64,000 nucleotides of DNA. Origin: Enoplolaimus lenunculus (Eukaryota > Nematoda > Enoplea > Enoplida > Thoracostomopsidae). A program made the translations under genes and the position numbers. The DNA is taken from the NCBI GenBank assembly GCA_030248215.1, contig JASANG010001354.1, positions 248,001 to 312,000 of the forward strand. Direction: 5' to 3'. Positions within the stretch are counted from its first letter, which is position 1; the number at the start of each line of letters is the position of its first letter. Positions 12,385 to 23,700 of this stretch are shown here, piece after piece. A model generated the notes under the pieces. The model did no database searches, was not told the DNA's origin, and worked only from the letters and a program-made list of their open reading frames with translations.

Positions 12385-13785
12385 TTCATCGTCGCCAAGA
12401 ATTACGTATTGCTTCGTGGAATGTGCGAACTTTATTACCGTCTGGTGCTACTGATATTGTTTCACGTACTCTTTCCCGACATGACATTAACATTGCTTGC
12501 TTATCAGAAACTCGTTTTCCTGACAGTGGTTGCAAACCGATATTACCATGTTTTAAAACTGACAATCGTCGCCAACGTTTCACCGACAGTAACTTTCGTT
12601 ATCCGTGTACAGTTTGTTTGGGTAATGCAACTCGTGGCTCAATTGGTTGTACGAAGTGTGGACTTTGGTGTCACTACACGTGTGCTGGTTTCGACTGTAT
12701 ACGCACTGCCCGTGCCTCTGCTGCCGCATGGAAATGCATCGTCTGCCGTGATGAAGAAAAAGCGAACGAAGACCTGCCAAAGAAGAGCTACACCTTGTAC
12801 TGGTCAGGCCAGTCCGATGGAAGTGGATATCATGGGGTGGGGATCGCCCTAGAACAATCGCTGGCAAGTTGCGTCAAAGCGTGCGACTTTATTAGCCCGA
12901 GTGATGCGCATCCGTGTCAAGTGCCGTCCCTTTAACCTGTGCATTGTGTCCGTCTACGCTCCTACAGAAGGCTCCACAGACGCCGTGAAAGATCAGTTCT
13001 ACAGTGAAGTCGACACTGCACTAGCCGGCGTTGCCAAGTCTGACTTCCTGATCGTCGCCGGCGACTGGAATGCCCAACTCGGTCCGCGACACCCATGTGA
13101 AGGCAGCATGCTGGGCCCGTTCAGCCTGGGCACCAGAAGCAACAATGGAGATCGGCTAGTCTCGTTGATTGGTCAACAACGGCTGTTCGCCACGAATACG
13201 GGATTCAAGCACAAGCGCCGCCATCTTGCCACCTGGATGTCTAATGCCGGGAATGCCGAGAACCAAATCGACTTCATCCTGGTGCGTGACCGATGGAGAA
13301 CCTCAGTGCTGGACAGCAGAACGTTCTGGGGCAACGAATGGAGCTCCGACCATGGTCTTGTCCGATGCCGTGTGAGGATTCGCTTCTCCGCGTCCAAATC
13401 CCGCCCGATGAAGAAGCGATACGATGTCGATCGTTTCAAGGTCGTGGAAACGCGAGATGATTTCCGGCAGACCTATGTCCGTGTCGGAACCGCCCACAAT
13501 GCTGATGCAGATGTGGAGCAGAGGTGCGCACTCATGGCCACAAACCTGAAACAGGCCTGTTCCGAGACGCTTGGTGTCCGCCGCATCAACCGCTCTGGTT
13601 GGATCTCAAACGAAACGATATCACTGATGGACCAGCGAAGAAGCAGCCAAAGTGCAATAGACTACGAAATGCAGTCAGACGAGCAGTTGCTGGCGACCGT
13701 GAAGTCATGTGGACCCGATTCGTTCTCGATGCAGAGCAAGCAAACAGGGTCGGTGATTCGCGAAAGCTGTTCCAGATGGTAAAGT
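12385..13785 (+). pseudogene. LINE endonuclease half, inverted and frameshifted, with a PHD finger
   Basis: It begins RIASWNVRTLL and ACLSETRFPDSG (EEP endonuclease N-terminus). It then has a C4HC3 PHD-like finger at about 12597-12750 (CTVC, CTKCGLWCHYTC, WKCIVC). The endonuclease then resumes with YTLYWSGQSDGSGYHGVGIA. A frameshift near 12895 leads into 12901-13782, with IVSVYAPTEGS, the catalytic GDWNAQLG and SSDHGLV. A second shift near 13650 restores the linker RNAVRRAVAGDREVMW ending GDSRKLFQMVK. Two frameshifts and the inversion make it non-functional. The first ~240 bp are AT-richer than the rest. Confidence 0.8.
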
Positions 13786-13814
13786 CCCAATATGATTGCA
13801 ACTCATCTGCGTAA
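13786..13814. repeat. Right target-site duplication of the LINE
   Basis: Partner of 10643-10671, with 23 of 29 positions identical. Gag-like sequence of the gypsy fossil resumes immediately to the right. Confidence 0.75.
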
Positions 13815-15063
13815 TCATTAACATTACCTTATCCAAATCGTTCCTGAAACTTACATTAATTGGGTAAACTCATCAGGTTCGTATAAGCTATATTTCTGCT
13901 CTGATAGATACAAATACTTATCAATAGCTCCGCGTAAATTCGTTTTGAAGGTGTTCAATTTTGTTTCAAGATCTGTAACTGTGAACATCTGCATAATACG
14001 TTCAAACTTGCACGCACCAAAGTCAACTCTACCAGAATACGTCGGCACGATAAACTTGCGAGGCATTTTGATTACCGACTGAGTGTTTCCCTGTGTACTG
14101 CGTAATCTATTATTTAGTATTTCAACTAAGTGTTGCATCTTTCACCTGAGGGGTAACAGGGGTTTTTCTTTGTAAATCCGAACCCAGTGATCACCCTCCC
14201 ATTTTATAAATTTCTAACATTTGCCGGGGCCATCTTACTAGGTTGTGAATGATACCCAATCCTAGGAGTGGATTGTATACGCGTCGCAAGACTCGTGCTC
14301 TGCCGTGATGCTGCACTCAAGATTGCCCACGTCCAAGCCACATACATAAGTAGCTGTTGAACGCCGGGGAGGTATACTCGGGCTCACACAAGTATGCGTT
14401 AACGGATTCTGACTTTTAATATGCACTTGAGAACACACTCCGGGCCATCTCGTAAAATATTTGTACGTGTTTTTGGAACCATTAATGCTCGCAAACTCTA
14501 ATATTACTCTAACAACTCCGGTGGCTTTTTAATTACTTAACACCTTAACTACAGTACAATCCAAAATATCTCCACTCCGGTTACATCAACTCCAAAACAT
14601 AACGCCTCAAATGGTATGTTGCAACCATGCAACACACTAGACGTCAGTGTGAATGTTCAGCTGAAATCTAAACTCATTTAGAATTCTAATAACAAATAAT
14701 GACATACTGCAGTCACCGTAGCACGATATCTACTAGCTTGATGTAAAAAAGTTTCAGGATAAAAAGTAATGTAAATATGCGCTTGTTCTGTAGCTGTTCA
14801 AGTGATAATTAAATGTGGAGATACCTAAATCTATCCCACATTACAGTTAATTTGAATACTTACCGGCATAACCGGTTTATAACAACAACGATTTACGATT
14901 TCAACTGCCTAAAAATGTGCGTGATGACAACACAACTAACGCATATAAAACGACTATCTAACTCATTTATGCGAAAATCACCAGCTTTTTCACAAAATAG
15001 ATTATGAAAGTGCTGTTTAAGACCGAATTTAATAAAAGATGGGTGCCTGCAATAGGCTAATTA

Positions 15064-15454
15064 GCAGTGGTCAATCGGAGTTCCGATTCATTCCGATTAC
15101 GATTCCGATTCAAAACGAGTTCCGATTCCGATTGCACAATCAATCGGAATCGGAATTTGTACATTTTAATTTGAGACCTACTTGTTGTGATATGTTGTAT
15201 AAAAATTCAGCATTATATGTATTAAATTGTTTTCGATAAGTTAACTTACCAATAATTGTTTGTATTTTTTGTTCATGCGATGTTTTTGAGAATTTGTGCC
15301 AGCCAGCAGACACCCGAAATCAATATTATACTTGTTAATACAAATTATCCGTATAGTCGTAAATTTTGTAGTTCCGATTCCGAGTCCGGTATCAATTTGC
15401 TGTTCTGATGTTGATTCCGATTCCGGTATTATCCAGTTTCGCTTTGCACTCTGC
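15064..15454. mobile_element. MITE with CGGAATCGGAATC-rich ends, family J
   Basis: The left end (GCAGTGGTCAATCGGAGTTCCG) and the reverse of the right end (GCAGAGTGCAAAGCGAAACTGG) are similar at the tip, and both are followed by tandem TTCCGATTCCGATT words. Flanks are TTA-rich on both sides but no clean duplication can be fixed. No ORF. It lies 400 bp upstream of the RTF1 start codon. Confidence 0.5.
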
Positions 15455-15861
15455 TAATTTAGGTGAAATACCAAAACAATCATTTTTAAACAATTTTGTA
15501 GAAATTTAAATGGCTGTGCCACCTACAGGTTTTCGATGTTGTACTGCTTCGACATACGAAGACACTACATTTCACCTGGATTTTACGGATGTTCAGGATC
15601 AGCATGAAGTTTAGTTAAAAATTTACGGTTGTATATGACTTAAGGTTTGATTAATATAAAGCAAAAATATATTTATTTCGGCCTTAAATTTGGTATAATT
15701 CCTCAACGACCTAAAGTGGAAACAGTAGCTTCTGGAGCAAACCGGTACCTAAGTACGAAAAACCTCAATGAGTATATTTCACTTTCTGAACAGCTGATTT
15801 TTTATGATCTTATCCACAAGACCGTATAGCCTTGTGTGTATGTATATATTACTAATTTACG

Positions 15862-18800
15862 ATGTCTAAAAAACGTGTATTAAGCGAATCGGATGAAGCT
15901 TCAGCGTCTGGAGAAGACAACGAGGTTAATAATAAGCCAATTCATTGTTTAAATGTGATACTTTGGTCATTACGTACGAACTGAATTGCATCTTTGCTGG
16001 TATTTAAACGCCGTATACCATGGGGCTTTCGTGCAGGGAAATATGGTTAACTTTTTATTTCTCATGACGATTTGACTTTTGTCTGTAGGTACGTTATCTA
16101 ACCGTATATATATATCTGCTACACTTTATAGAGTCGAACGTTGAGGCCAAAGAAGCAGGCGAAACCTGGTCCGGCCTCCGTTGCTGTTGTAGCTACTGAT
16201 TCCGACGCAACGACTGAAGAAAGTGAATACGTAAGTTTTGTCACATTGCTATTGTTGCCGCGAATCGTGAACAAAGCAAGATATACTTGAATGTTAAATC
16301 GGTTATACAAAACTTTAACATATTTAGTGTATATATACTTGCATTCATTTTTTGGGTTAGAGCCTTAGAGCATAACGTCTTTTCGACTTAGCGTTTCATT
16401 TCGCTACAAAAACAGAGGTGCCTCGGGGCCAGGATTATTTTTTGCCGGGGCCAAGTTTGAACACGTAAAGATAACAATAAACATGAACTACGACATTTGT
16501 AATCGAAAGCAGATGATAAGTTTTAGTTTTGACCGTGACTATTAGCTTTGATTACGAAACTGATGTAACTATCTTAAACGATTCATATTGTAGTTTATTT
16601 TACAGGAAGTGTCTTCGCCGGAAAAACCTAAGAAAACGCTTGGTCCACTGTCGAAGCGAGGCCGCCGCGCAAAAAATATTAGCGAAAGCGAACCGGAAGA
16701 AGGTAGGTAATGAAAGCACGTTTTAATAAATATCCATGCTTGTCATAAATCAGGTGACGCTAAATAAATAAACATTTGGTTCAGATACAAAGCAGGGTGC
16801 GACAGGATATCCGGTTCCGGTTTAACATTTGGCAAAAATTGATATCCGTATGTGGTTTCTGTATCCGGTAAAAACCTACCGGATACCGCATATTTACGGC
16901 TGTGTTGCCGAATTTTATAACACTGCTTATTACAGGTGAGCGTCTTTAACATCTTGCTACGATTGCATTTCTGGGTAAGTCAAGAAATCATAGTTTTGAT
17001 ACATTTACAGCTACGGACGTTCCGGTGTTCGGTAAATTAATATCCTGTCGCACCCTGGTATAAAGCCTCCTCGGATCTGCGTTTTAAACAAATGATGCCG
17101 AATTTTGATGCCTTTTCACGCATTCCAGTTGCGATATTTTGCAACATACGTATACTATTTCTTGTGAAAATGAAAGTAACAGTTTTAGTATAGATTTTAT
17201 TGCCTTGTATCGCAGGAACATGTTTTATTCGAGATTTTACAATCCAGGGGAAGTATCTGATAATGCTACTACAAGAAAAAAGGCTTCATTCAGTGTTGGT
17301 AGTTCTAAACGAGGTGGCCGCCAATCTGATATTAAACCGACGAATGCTGCAGAAGTGTCTGATTCGAATTCAGAATCAGATTCTGAAGCGGAATCTTCTT
17401 CGGATGAAGATGCAGCACTGGAAGATTTACTTGAACCCGAAGACCGTGAAAGGCTTGACAAGATGAGTGAACTTGAACGCCAGGTCTGGATTTATAAAAA
17501 GCTCGAAGAGAAAGAAGCCAAAAAAGCGAGGTAAACAGGGTTTGTTTGTGCAAATAAACTAATAAGAACAATTAAAAATTTTAATAAGCATTGCATATAC
17601 ATGTTGTACAGCAAAATCAGTGTGTCTGATCAGAGAAAGTGTTATCTCTCTTGCGTTTGGGTTTGAGAAAATAATTGAAATTACCCGATGTCATAAAATT
17701 ATAATTGTTTATGGTGGTTAGAGTTTTATTAAGTCTTCGTATAATGATGTAATGTGGTATCCTATCTGTTTTTTAAACTGGTGTACTAAAGATGGAATCG
17801 GCATCGACACATTTGCAAAATAAGAATCGGCATGAACAAAAATTTTGGTATCGGCACATCCCTACTATATGTACAGCAGAAAGTTTGAGTGTAGCAAAAT
17901 ACCACTGGTAGAAATTTTTGCTGCGATATACACTAGTGCAAAATGTGGAAGCATCAGCTGCAAACTATAATTCATGTTTCAGAAATCAGATTTTGAAACG
18001 ACTGAAAAAACGTAAAAAGAAAGATAAAGCAAAGGAATTATCAAGTAAGGTGCATTTACTGTTGGTTGCTGTTTTGGTATGTAGTTGCTACTGTTTTATT
18101 TAATGTGTCCGCAGCTGCTGAACAATTTGGTGAAAATATCATTTGTATTCAAGAGTGTGGCAGCTGTCTCGGTTTGTGTTATGACTTAAACATGTGACTG
18201 TGACATTCAGTTGTGAATAGAAAACTTGTAGATACTGAATGTTTAGGTGTTCAAATATTTGCCAGTAACCTATTTTTAAGCATATTTTAACTTTTTTAGT
18301 GGTTGAATTTTTTTCGAAACATGTATAATTTCGAAATTTTGATATATATATATTTGCTAAAAACGATTAACAAAATGGGCTGGCTGAAAAGATAATGATT
18401 GCAAAATTTACTGCATGAAATATATACTGTGCAGTAGGGTTCAACTGGATACGAAAAAATACCGGAGCCGAATATTTTAATTTCACGATAAGGCTGTTGC
18501 CGGAGCTGAAGCGTAATTTCAACAAAAAGTTAAACTTAATCGCGCTAATTTACTTTAGTACTATATACTTTTTTACAAAATGTTATAATTTTATTTCCAC
18601 AATGGTTTTAATATTAACTGGGCGTCTCGGAGTAATTATATTTGTCATTTCGAACCAAATTCGCAGACAAGAATTATGAATTTGGCCATAAATAATAGTA
18701 TTATATAGAGTTATGTAATACTTTCCAGCAATAAGCATCCAGAAAGTCGAATACTCGGAGCCGGATTTCCGGTTGGGCCCTACTGGATAGCGTACATTTT

Positions 18801-19112
18801 GTCTTCAGTATTCTGGGTATTCCAATTAAAGTGGAATGTGGAACTACAATATTTATTGTATTGAGCGAATCTCGGACATACTTACCTTTCTAATCAGTGT
18901 AAACATTGCAAGATTAATAACCACGAACGCACATTTCGACCCGGTTACGTTCCAGTTAGCTAACAATTCATTGATCAGTTTTTGAAGTTGATAAACAATT
19001 TGTTCAGATTCTTCGCACAGAAAAACTATTTAGTAATGAATTAGATTGCTTGTACCTCTAATAATCAAGGAAATAATTTAAAAGTCCTAATGTTGGCTTA
19101 GCCAGTTAAGAT

Positions 19113-19199
<87 letters not shown>

Positions 19200-20158
19200 G
19201 TTATTAGCTAGATATTCATTTATCGGTTTTAGAGGTTTATAAAGAATGTATTCAGATTTCTCGCGCCTAACAACCCTTTAGTACTGAAACTGGATTGCTT
19301 GCAACACTAATAATTAGCGAAATGATGTATGAAGTCCTAATTTAGGCTTAGCCAGTTATGCAAATTAGTCTGTTACTAATAAATGGCCTAAAAAATTTTA
19401 AACCCCAATGCGAGGTTAACACCGTAGGATAATAAGCTTTCAACACCTTTCGTCCCGTGAGTACAAGCAGAAAAACTTCGTGAAATTCCGAGCTTCGCTG
19501 GGATTGGCGCGATGGTTTCCTTTTTCTATTATCACTTTTTCAGCTAAATCGACATCAAAAACCAGCACTACAAGTGGGAGACCTGGCGCATCAGTGAACT
19601 TGAATAGGCAAACAGACAAATCAAAACAAACACCCAACGACTCAAAAGATTTACGTCCCGATACCGAAAGCAACGCCGCCGAAGATGATGAGTTATTAGA
19701 TAACCGTCTAGTTCCGTCCGAGAAACGAGACAAAGAGAACAAGTTCAACGCATTGTCGTTGTTGAAGAAAAAGCGTGAGGAAAAGCGGCAAGCTGGTAAG
19801 AGCTTTTCTGCTATAACATGTATCGGACATTGGGGTGCCTGTTTATACATGCGTAAAAATAATTCGAGTAATAGCTGCATTTTATTTAGGGCTAACATTG
19901 TTCAGGAAAGAATTTGCAACTAACATCATGCATTGAACAGCTTTATATGCACTAAAAATTCCGGTAGTAATGCAAACCTTGACAATCACCGAAAATAAAC
20001 CATCGAACGTAGATTTCGCTTTTGTGGATTACGAAAATCTAAAATAGAGCAAAATAAAGTGAACGCCTATCTCTAACTAGGGTTATTTTAGCAGTAATAT
20101 TGCAAAAAAGAAAATTAAAATGAATTTGTCGGTGTATATATTTCGTTTTCCGGGTCCG

Positions 20159-20254
<96 letters not shown>

Positions 20255-20770
20255 ATGATTACTTTTTATTATTTTTAATTCTCGTACTCAGCCTAAATCA
20301 TAGCAGCTTGATTATTTGTCGGAATTGTTGTGCGCTAAGGACGCTTAACGCTGAATCTAACGAGTCAATAATGAGCTGAAACTGTATTTAGGTGTACTTT
20401 CAAGCGGTGTATCATACACCTTCGTATTCACTTACATCAGCATGCAGAGATATGTATCCTTTTTCATTGCAGCGGAACAAGCAGCAAAGCAAAAGTTGAA
20501 CGTAGACGATGTTTTTGAAGACGATGATCAAAGCGATGCTGATGTTGAAGCTGGAAATAAGACAAATGAAAAACGCGACGGCTCAGAGCAACGAGAAGAC
20601 AAAAAGGCGAAAAAGAAGAAGCGGAAGTCGGCTGACGAAGTTGAAGGAGTTTATCGCAGACGTAGTTCTGGATCAGCGTCGTCCGAAAATGGCTCTTCGG
20701 CATCGTCTGCGTCGTCTGCGTCGTCGACATCTTCCGGGGCGGCCAGCGAACCTAGTTCTGCCGGTGAAGC
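15862..20770 (+). CDS. RTF1: RTF1 exons 1-7: acidic, basic and Ser-rich N-terminal half
   Basis: Residues 1 to about 385. Exon 4 holds an acidic [12 protein letters not shown] run and then [23 protein letters not shown], the counterpart of the DxEDRxRLxxMTEKEREQ block of RTF1. Exon 5 gives the basic [19 protein letters not shown]. Exon 6 ends [17 protein letters not shown], the family's LxxLKxKRExKR segment (histone-modification domain region). Exon 7 is charged and then serine/alanine-rich ([15 protein letters not shown]), coded by near-repeats of a TCGTCTGCG word. Exon 4 starts at 17248 because that acceptor alone keeps the acidic frame. Confidence 0.88.
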
Positions 20771-23700
20771 GTAAGTATGCCAACGCTTTCTAGGATTGAC
20801 TATATTTCAAGTGTGGCAGCGATTATCAGTTGGTAATTGGTTTTGAAGGTTTTGAACTAGTGAATTGGGAGTTTCGAAATTTAGCACCTTTTTCGCATTT
20901 GATTTTTGTCCTACTTCTGTGCTAATTTTGAGATCCGTAATTGCAGGAATTCATCGGGTTGGAAACGCTAGCTGGTGATTGTAGCTTACGGCGCATTAGT
21001 TGAAAATATGGAGCCTGAGCTAAAACTTGTGTCGTATTTCACTTAATTCGGAGTCAACATAATTAAATTCGCCTCGCAGTACGACAGAAAATATTAGGTT
21101 GCTCGTTTTTTACCGTGATTACGTAGTATCATAATATTTCAGATCAGACGACGAAAACGCCGCACTGCGTCAAGAGGTTTCTGAACTTAATGACTTAAAC
21201 AAGATACGGCTGTCTCGTTACAGACTTTCAAAGTAAGCTATTCTGCGTGATTTGAATTTTAAAGTTTTGCAATCTTTGACCAAGTCTTTTTACATTAATG
21301 TTTGACAAATGGCAACCAACCAATAATTGCAATGTACTAACGACTTCAGCGTACTGTAATCTTAGCGCTATATCGAGTGCATTACTGTCCAGGCATTCGC
21401 TGGGTGCTGGCGGAATGACAGCTTCAGGTGGGAAAATTTTTTTGTGTGTGGGTGATTTTCACCTACGAAAGCGCCGCTATTTTACACTTAGTTAAGTTAC
21501 ACCTGATCTTCTGACCACAGCATATAATTGCAGTTTACACAAGTTGCATTGCACTAAGCACTAAACTGACAGCCAACTCAAGAAAGTATTTAACGCATAA
21601 GGTTTAAGTTTTGAGGCTTAAGAATTCTGAGCCGTTGAGGGCAACTGGTTGGGAGGCTTTCGTTGTGTGTTACGTTAAAACTTCCTCATTATCGAACAAC
21701 CCCCATATTGCAATTCTTACTCAGGATAGAATTTAGTTATATATAATGTTTACACGAAATAAATCTGTATTTTTCAGGTTTGTTCATACTCCATTCTTCA
21801 ATGATTTAGTTAAAAATTGTTTTGTTAGAGTCGGAATTGGAAATGCCCCATCTGGCGAGCCTGTTTACAGGGTAAGCTTGGGAAGGGGTGAAAAGCTTTG
21901 TGATCTTTCTGTGACGCAGTGAAATAGATAATAACTATGGTGTAGTTTATCTGCAGTTTGCTGACTCTTTATGCTTCTAAAGATCTAACATTGCTTTCGT
22001 TCGGTAAATATCATTTTTGCAGCTTAATGAACGAGAAGGCAAAGTGATGATCGAAAACTCAATTTAATTGTTTATTGTTTGCTTCATATATTATCCAACT
22101 TTACTATAGTTCTGCGCTTCGTTTTATTTCAGGTCGCAGAAATTGTAGGAGTTTTGGAGACTGCGAAAATATATCAGCTTGAAACCACAAGAACGAATAA
22201 AGGTAAATACATCCACAGAAAACATCAATTTTACCTGACCATTAGCCAGAATTTAAAGTACGTTTTGTCCCCGAATAATGGCTAACTTTTACGACATTAT
22301 TTACAAGTGTTCTTCCATTTTACAACGTACTGCGTCTAGAAGTCTTTGAGCTTGAATATATTGAAAAACTTTCAACTCGTAATCAAAATTTTGAAATCTA
22401 GTTTTGTCGTAAATTCTTTCAGTACAAAAAACTTTGGTATGGCTTCGAGTAAAAGAAGGTTAGAGTTTTAAGTATGAACATCTAGCTTGTAATATGAGTA
22501 AGCAAACGTTTTTGTTTAGTGTTAGTATAATAAACGTCTGAGGTAATTCGATTGTTTTGAATATACAGGTGTAAAGCTGAAACATGGCAACCAAGAGCGG
22601 GTCTATCGGTTAGAGTTTGTTTCCAATGGTGACTTCACGGAGAGCGAATTTTGGAAATGGAAAGAAACTTGTAAATTACAAGTACGCGATCGTTGATCTG
22701 CGCGATTTCATAGCGTTATACCATTTCCTTAGCCTTGAGTTATAGCTTTTCCTGTTGATATTACCCAAAGCTAAAGTGTTGCATCCGTTATATTGGTACT
22801 CGAGTCAATAGGTAACAGCACTATGTTATAATAGAACACTTACATAATCTAGTGCTATGCTGAGGTTAAACACCTCAAGGTCTCTTTCAATTGATACCTA
22901 TCTTTACTTTGTCAAACTTATTTCAGGGCCTCACTCTACCGACCCTTGAGCAAATCAATATTAAAGTTAAAGAACTACGGCAGGCTATGTCGAAAAACTT
23001 AACTGATGAAGATATCGAGCAGGCAAGGGAAACGAGTCTTTAAATTTTATCTTAGTGATATTTTGTTTCAATTATTTTTTTGACCATTTTTTTCGTTTTG
23101 TACGCTTCAAGCGCTCTGCTACATACGTCGGTAGATTGTAGTGGTGCACAGCCAATAAAATTTTTGGAGAACGCATGTAAATTAAGTAGCCAGACAATCG
23201 AAACATTTGTCGTTCCAGATGGTCAGGGAGAAAATGCGTTTCCAGAAAAATCCGCACAATTACGCAATAAGAAAAAATGAATTGTTGCTTTGCAAAGTAA
23301 GTTATCATTATATTTCAAGATTTATTTGAACTTTATTGTTTCCTTCTTGTTTGCGTCTGTGTGATTTTTTTTAGTTTCTCTAACTTTAAGAAAAGACACG
23401 CGCTATTGAATCAGCTAATGATGTAATTGGAACTGTACTTTGTGTGCAGGTATGTAGTCAGTGTTTGACATTACATGGAGTTCTTACGCTTTCAGGAAAT
23501 TGCAGAGCAACAAGGTGATACAGAAGAACTTGACCGAATAACTCAAGAATTAGCTGAACTTGAAGAACGTGCGGATAAGTTGGATAAAATTCGTACCGGC
23601 AGTATTAGTCAAATCAGGTATTTTTCTCAAATCTTAACACAAGTTTGTATCCCCAAATATCAAGTATTTGGCGATTACATATCAAACTTAGGAAGGCGTT

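Larger units (their letters stand above)
10672..13785 (-). mobile_element. RTE-like LINE with inverted 5' half (twin priming)
   Basis: The 3' half (reverse transcriptase) lies on the minus strand from about 12380 down to 10672. The 5' half (endonuclease) lies on the plus strand from about 12385 to 13785. The endonuclease half stops after KLFQMVK at the right edge, and the RT half starts at VERAEHFKELLN at the internal junction. These two points are near neighbours in intact elements. This is the geometry expected from twin-primed reverse transcription. The 3' UTR is only about 10 bp beyond the stop codon, as in many RTE elements. The body is more GC-rich than its surroundings. Confidence 0.85.
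8440..14810 (-). mobile_element. Ty3/gypsy LTR retrotransposon fossil, broken
   Basis: An old gypsy-type copy on the minus strand. Parts recognisable: similar direct repeats at about 8443-8557 and 14690-14800, probably LTR remnants; gag-like sequence at 13851-14138 and 10419-10613; a CCHC zinc-knuckle region near 9790-10038; and reverse transcriptase sequence at about 8560-9260. Integrase was not seen. It is broken in many places (well over five). The end repeats agree at roughly three quarters of positions by eye, so it is old. A LINE copy (10672-13785) and a MITE (about 9315-9530) have inserted into it. Confidence 0.75.

Noticed and set aside
15039-15239. Open frame with SEFRFIPITIPIQNEFRF repeats
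   Set aside because: Produced by tandem TTCCGATTCC words at the end of a MITE.
17216-17247. Earlier acceptor (TATCGCAG) for RTF1 exon 4
   Set aside because: It adds 32 nt and changes frame, losing the acidic [18 protein letters not shown] block; the acceptor before 17248 keeps it.
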